Of a DNA stretch of 8,991 nucleotides, positions 4,540 through 8,991 are shown piece after piece. The stretch is taken from positions 1 to 8,991 of the forward strand of contig JAQBPP010000274.1 in the NCBI GenBank assembly GCA_028287455.1. Direction: 5' to 3'. The notes beneath the pieces are model-generated. The model was not told where the DNA came from, did no database searches, and was given only the letters and a program-made list of their open reading frames with translations. Position 1 is the first letter of the stretch; every line of letters starts with the position of its first letter. Position numbers and translations under genes: made by a program. Source of the DNA: Bacilli bacterium. Its GTDB lineage: Bacteria > Bacillota > Bacilli > Tumebacillales > JAQBPP01.

Positions 4540-7500
4540 TTACTCGGTGGCAATATCTTGATCGGTTTGCGCCACGCCCGGTTTAATCATGTAAAAATGC
4601 TGTTCCGGGTGAGCCATGAGCGATTGAACACGATCTGCTGCGCCTAGTTGACCACTTCGAACTAACTCGCGGTGGTAAGCGCCAAGCAGCTCATCGAGAT
4701 CGCGTTTGCCCGGTTCATCAATTTTTTGCAGCGAAACTTTTGCACCTTTGGCAATCCGTCTGCGCAGCACACTGTCTGTTAATCCCATTTCTGGTTGAAT
4801 GCGGACATAAATCACGCCGCCTGTCATCCCCGAACAAATCCAGGGACCTGGATCACCCATCACCACGGCGCGGCCGCCTGTCATATACTCAAAAGCAAAA
4901 CCTTTAATATTCGCACGAGCTGCAATCATTCCGAGCGAGTCATCGACCGGATGTGTCACTTCACCGCCGAAGATCAGATCAGCTCCCGACAGACGAATTC
5001 CCGCACGGGAATCGGCGTCTCCCTGGATGATAAAGAGTCCTTTCTGTGCACCGTATGCCAATCCTTTTCCGACCGAGCCATTCACATAGTGGCCGAACTT
5101 GTTCTTTCCCTTCAGGATGATCACTTTGCCGCCCAATGCCCCTTTGCCGACGCCATCCTGCGCCCCGCCTTGCAGGCGGATATGCAAACCGGTTGAATTA
5201 TAAGCAGCAAATCCATTTCCTGCCACCGAACCGTCCGCAAATTGAACTTTGGCTTTGTGAAAAGAGTCCAGTTCTCCGCGGAATCGTCTTCGCGTGACAC
5301 TGCCCGACAGATACGCGCCTAACACGCGATCGGGCGCTTTGGCCAGTTCTACTTGCCGCACAACCGTATCTGCTCCTGCAGCAGCCTCGAGTACAGTTTG
5401 CTGCGACAATCGTTCAGTAAGCGACTGTGCCCCAACAGACGAAGCACGAACGGACAATCGCCTGCCAGCGGCAAATGCTGTCGCCATCGCAACCGGCTGC
5501 AGCAGATCAGCTAAATCCAGCTGCTGCAGTCCGCGAACCTGTTCAAGCAAATCAGAGCGGCCAACCAACTGCTGCGCGTCTGTCGCCCCCAACTGACCAA
5601 CCAATTGCTGCAGTTGAACGCCAAGCGCGGTGAAGTAGTTCTTCAGCGCTGTTACCGCTGTATCGAGTTCGCGCGGTTTGAACAGCTTGAGTCCTTTTTC
5701 ATTCGCTTCTTCCATACTGTCAATTTGAGTGGCAATTCCGACGTGACAGGTGTCCTTGTGACAGGCATGGCAGGCGGTGCAGCCTAACGCTACCATCGCC
5801 ATTGTGCCAAATCCAGCGCGATTGGCTCCGAGCAGCATGATTTTCAGGACATCGAGCCCTGTTTTCATGCCGCCGTCTCCCCAGATCTCTACTTTATCAC
5901 GCAAACCTGCGTCGACCAGCGCTCGGTGCGCTTCCTTGACCCCGATCTCCACCGGCAGCCCCACATATTTGAGTGCATGTCTTCTGGCTGCACCAGTTCC
6001 ACCGTCAAATCCGGATAACACTATAATGTCAGCGCCTGCTTTGGCAATCCCAACAGCGATTGTGCCAATATTTGGCACAACAGGAACTTTGACAGACACC
6101 TTGGCGTGCGGATTGGCAATTTTCAACTCATCGATCATTTGTGCCAAATCTTCAATCGAATAAATGTCATGGTTATTCGAGGGTGAAATCAAATCTGTTC
6201 CCGGAGTTGCATTTCTTGCTGCTGCCACTTTGGCTGATACTTTAGAGCCTGGCAAGTGGCCGCCTTCCCCTGGTTTTGCTCCTTGACCAATTTTAATCTC
6301 CAGCAAATACGTAGAGTTGGTCAACTCAATGTTCACCCCGAAACGGCCTGACGCCACTTGCATACCACGATGTTTGGGGTATTTGCCAATCATGTCTCTG
6401 ATCTCTCCGCCTTCACCGTTGACAGACAGCATATTCAATTGATAGGCAGCCTCTGCATAGGCGCGATAGGCAGTCTCGTTTTGGGAGCCAAACGACATGG
6501 AAGAAATGACAAACGGCAGCGAGTGATCACCTATTCCGATTTTCACATGCTCTGGTTTCATTTCCACACCCATACGCTTTACATCGAGTAAATGACGAAT
6601 GGAAATTGGCGTTTGCATCTCCATTTCTGTCAGCTTCTCAGCAAATTGATCCAGCGTCTTGCTGCCCGATGCAACGTCCCCAGCCAGCTTCCAAATGCGC
6701 GGATAATAAAGGAAGGTTTTGGCGGCCTTGCCCGCTGCATCCCCTTGCATCATCTGCGCTCTGAGGTCTCCATCTGCCATCATTTCCTCAAAACCATATC
6801 CCGCACCAGCCGAGCCGTAGAAATTCTTCGTCTCCAGGTACTCTGTGACTTCGGGCTTTAGGCCGATTGACGAGTACAGGCGATCATACCCGCGGATTTC
6901 ATGTATTCCCAGGGTGGAGATCACTTTCTCGACCCCTTTTTGCAAAGCGGTGTACAGATTTTTAATCGTCACTTGAGGTTCGATAATGCCTGCAGACTCC
7001 CACATCAGGTAAGGGCAAACTGCATCGGCGCCAAATCCAACTAATACAACCAAATCATGCAAATTTCGGATCGCCCCTGAACGAACCACGATCGACGTGC
7101 GTCTGCGCAAATTATCCGCATTTGCCACTGTGGCTTGCTTTTTCAGCGCCAGGTGGATCGCTGAAACGGCCAGCGCTGGATCCAGCCATTTCTTGTCTGT
7201 GCGAAAGCAGAAACGGTCATCCAGCACCAACAGTCTTACCCCGGTAACTACTGATTCAATTGCCTGCACTTGCAAACGTGCCAAAGCTGCCGGAATATCT
7301 TCTCCCTCATCCACAGCCAGATCTATCGAGGCTGTTGCATTAGGATCGCGGGCAAATTCACTTAACAAATCTTCAAATAAGTAAGTCCCCAGCTCATGTG
7401 CCATTGGTCTGTATATATCTGGCGGCAGTCCCGCGCCCCCGCGATGCCCTCCGAGCAGCATAGGGGTTTGCAATTCCACCCGCTTGGATTTCACCGCAGC

Positions 7501-8991
7501 GTTTGCACGCAGCGAAGGTCGTGGTCCCAGCACCACACGAGTAGAGAAATGCTCAATTTCCCGTTCGCGATCAATGGCAGGATTGGTAACGACCGCCACA
7601 GTTTCTTTGAAAAAGTCGGCAATGTTTACTCGCTCTTTGGACAAAGCTGCCAGCGGTCCATCATGGCCCAGGCTGCGAATGGGCTCCGCGCCAGTCGTCG
7701 CCTCAAAATCGATCATCTCAAGATCAGTTGTATCCCATCCAAACGCAGCATACAGACGATCCCGCATGTCTTCAGCTGCTGCAGATTGTGGGTGGTCTAC
7801 TAAAAAACCGGATTCGTCGCTTAGCGGCGTTCCAAATTGGATCGATTTGCGAAAATCAGCGAACTGATACTTTTGGCTGGCTTCTTGCAGCACACGATCC
7901 TGCAATCTGTGGTAAGGATAAACCACGACATGGCCAACACGAATTTCTATGCCAATCTTCTCACCTGGAGATAGCGGTTTTGGATCTGCAATCATTTCCG
8001 CTAACGGAACGACCCCTTGTTCAGAAGAGAAAAATAGGGAGTTCTCCGTTTCCACACTCCAAAGCGGACGCAGCCCCAGTGCATCCACCGAGAACACACA
8101 TGCAGCACCAAAGCGTGCCACGATCCCCGCTGGACCTTGCGCATAAGGACCCCAAACCGATCTGTAAAACATATATAAATCCTGCAGCGGTTGACTAAAG
8201 TTCTTGATTTCGTGAATGATTGGCGGGAAGGCTAATTCCATCGCCTCAAACAAGGAATACCCATAACGATGGATCAAACCTTCCAGCGTTCGGTTTAAAT
8301 CTTGCGAGTCAGAAGCACCTGGAACTAATGGAATTCCAATCATTTCAGCTTCTTCACGCAATTTCTGAATCGTATTCAACTCTCCATTATGTCCTAACAG
8401 GCCAAAGGGTTGTACACGTTCAAAAATCGTCGAAGTGTTGGTAGAATAACGATTATGTCCAATGGTCGCAACCGACTTGCAATCCTTGTTCATCAGATCG
8501 GGGTAATATTCAGGCAGGATATTGGCTGAACCCCGAACCTTGTAAATGACAGTCGAGGCAGACAAGCTCACCACATGAATCGGCAGTCTGGCTTCAATTT
8601 GCCATTGCAGCTCGAATAACGCTTGGCCAATTTCTGCTTCTGTGCGAGTGGAAAGCAAAGCCAATTGTATAAACAGAGGCTCGTCAGCTGCACCAAGCGG
8701 TCCCAAGGCGGTGCTGTCTGCAGCGTCATGCGTCTTATGCAGGATCTCAAATCCTGCAGACTTCACCATTTCGAGCAAGCCAGCAATCCAGGTCGCAGCT
8801 CGCTCGCGTTCGTTATGCGCTAAAAAGAAATGACCGACAATGAAGCCGGACGCTTCCGCCGAGGAACCTGAAATTCCTTGTCGAGTCAACTTTTTTGCCC
8901 ACAGCTTACGCGGAATATCCAGCAATATCCCGCAACCGTCTCCCTCACCATCGACGAAACCTGCCCGATGGGACATCTGGATGAGAGAATC
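4540..8991 (-). CDS. gltB: Glutamate synthase large subunit (N-terminus beyond window)
   Basis: GltB makes two glutamates from glutamine and 2-oxoglutarate, using electrons usually supplied by GltD or another donor. The 1483 visible residues (numbered from the edge) start DSLIQMSHRAGFVDGEGDGC, matching a region a few tens of residues after the catalytic Cys1, so the true start and Cys1 lie outside the window. The class II amidotransferase domain shows GHNRYSTNT and GHNGELNT (about 175-205). The central domain begins near TNPAIDRERE (about 465) and includes FGADAVCPYL. The FMN synthase domain (about 820-1110) has SSMSFGSQNE, GQGAKPGEGGHLPG, SGFDGGTGA and GDGGMKTG. The iron-sulfur site is C1071-x5-C1077-x4-C1082 with an extra C1074. 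A C-terminal GXGXG beta-helix (about 1210-1420) ends with EYMTGGRAVVMG and CSGMTGG. No frameshift is visible. No gltD follows; a terminator lies 23 nt downstream. Confidence 0.97.
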   Translation of the reverse strand, partial: DSLIQMSHRAGFVDGEGDGCGILLDIPRKLWAKKLTRQGISGSSAEASGFIVGHFFLAHNERERAATWIAGLLEMVKSAGFEILHKTHDAADSTALGPLGAADEPLFIQLALLSTRTEAEIGQALFELQWQIEARLPIHVVSLSASTVIYKVRGSANILPEYYPDLMNKDCKSVATIGHNRYSTNTSTIFERVQPFGLLGHNGELNTIQKLREEAEMIGIPLVPGASDSQDLNRTLEGLIHRYGYSLFEAMELAFPPIIHEIKNFSQPLQDLYMFYRSVWGPYAQGPAGIVARFGAACVFSVDALGLRPLWSVETENSLFFSSEQGVVPLAEMIADPKPLSPGEKIGIEIRVGHVVVYPYHRLQDRVLQEASQKYQFADFRKSIQFGTPLSDESGFLVDHPQSAAAEDMRDRLYAAFGWDTTDLEMIDFEATTGAEPIRSLGHDGPLAALSKERVNIADFFKETVAVVTNPAIDREREIEHFSTRVVLGPRPSLRANAAVKSKRVELQTPMLLGGHRGGAGLPPDIYRPMAHELGTYLFEDLLSEFARDPNATASIDLAVDEGEDIPAALARLQVQAIESVVTGVRLLVLDDRFCFRTDKKWLDPALAVSAIHLALKKQATVANADNLRRRTSIVVRSGAIRNLHDLVVLVGFGADAVCPYLMWESAGIIEPQVTIKNLYTALQKGVEKVISTLGIHEIRGYDRLYSSIGLKPEVTEYLETKNFYGSAGAGYGFEEMMADGDLRAQMMQGDAAGKAAKTFLYYPRIWKLAGDVASGSKTLDQFAEKLTEMEMQTPISIRHLLDVKRMGVEMKPEHVKIGIGDHSLPFVISSMSFGSQNETAYRAYAEAAYQLNMLSVNGEGGEIRDMIGKYPKHRGMQVASGRFGVNIELTNSTYLLEIKIGQGAKPGEGGHLPGSKVSAKVAAARNATPGTDLISPSNNHDIYSIEDLAQMIDELKIANPHAKVSVKVPVVPNIGTIAVGIAKAGADIIVLSGFDGGTGAARRHALKYVGLPVEIGVKEAHRALVDAGLRDKVEIWGDGGMKTGLDVLKIMLLGANRAGFGTMAMVALGCTACHACHKDTCHVGIATQIDSMEEANEKGLKLFKPRELDTAVTALKNYFTALGVQLQQLVGQLGATDAQQLVGRSDLLEQVRGLQQLDLADLLQPVAMATAFAAGRRLSVRASSVGAQSLTERLSQQTVLEAAAGADTVVRQVELAKAPDRVLGAYLSGSVTRRRFRGELDSFHKAKVQFADGSVAGNGFAAYNSTGLHIRLQGGAQDGVGKGALGGKVIILKGKNKFGHYVNGSVGKGLAYGAQKGLFIIQGDADSRAGIRLSGADLIFGGEVTHPVDDSLGMIAARANIKGFAFEYMTGGRAVVMGDPGPWICSGMTGGVIYVRIQPEMGLTDSVLRRRIAKGAKVSLQKIDEPGKRDLDELLGAYHRELVRSGQLGAADRVQSLMAHPEQHFYMIKPGVAQTDQDIATE

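Noticed and set aside
4795..8833. Many plus-strand open frames opposite gltB, up to about 156 codons.
   Set aside because: They are antisense shadows of a well-conserved gene, lack SD sequences and show no recognisable protein features.
1..8991. A search for a defence island, biosynthetic cluster, prophage, transposon or CRISPR array.
   Set aside because: No spaced direct repeats, transposase, integrase, toxin or phage motifs were seen; all recognisable genes are housekeeping or conserved-unknown.

Overview
The window looks like chromosomal housekeeping DNA of a Gram-positive, endospore-former-like Bacillota (class Bacilli). GC content is intermediate, Shine-Dalgarno (SD) sequences are strong (AGGAGG, GGGAGGAG, GGGGAGGA), GTG and TTG starts are used, and the SprT-like, COG1768 phosphoesterase, FolE, Csp and Nth proteins resemble their Bacillus-group relatives. 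A lineage near Alicyclobacillaceae or Tumebacillus is possible, but that is inference. I see no mobile element, phage gene, CRISPR array, tRNA or rRNA.

Layout. Positions 1-353 (minus) hold the N-terminal part of an unrecognised protein that leaves the window at its left edge. Just upstream of it on the same strand is a SprT-like zinc metalloprotein (401-865). Divergent from that is a calcineurin-like metallophosphoesterase (933-1640, plus). It converges on folE (GTP cyclohydrolase I, 1773-2336, minus), which has its own terminator. Next is a cold-shock protein gene (2588-2785, minus) with a clear promoter, SD and terminator. Divergent from csp is an unrecognised 126-residue protein with a TTG start (2889-3269, plus). 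It converges on a tight minus-strand pair: nth (endonuclease III, 3702-4397) followed 13 nt later by a Lin0512-family gene (3326-3688). The right half is one minus-strand gene, gltB (glutamate synthase large chain, 4540-8991). Its extreme N-terminus lies outside the window, and a terminator separates it from nth.

Functionally the genes are a mix: nitrogen assimilation (gltB), base-excision repair (nth), folate/pterin synthesis (folE), cold-shock RNA chaperoning (csp), two metal-dependent hydrolase-type proteins, and three of unknown function. Short intergenic gaps and terminators indicate several small transcription units, not one system.

Several starts were moved inward on SD and family-length evidence (sprT-like 865, phosphoesterase 933, folE 2336, the hypothetical protein 2889, nth 4397). 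No intergenic stretch exceeds 300 bases. I did not find convincing evidence of a new multi-gene system. The items most worth a second look are the unrecognised protein divergent from csp, a high density of the palindrome CTGCAG, and the gltB variant without an adjacent downstream gltD.
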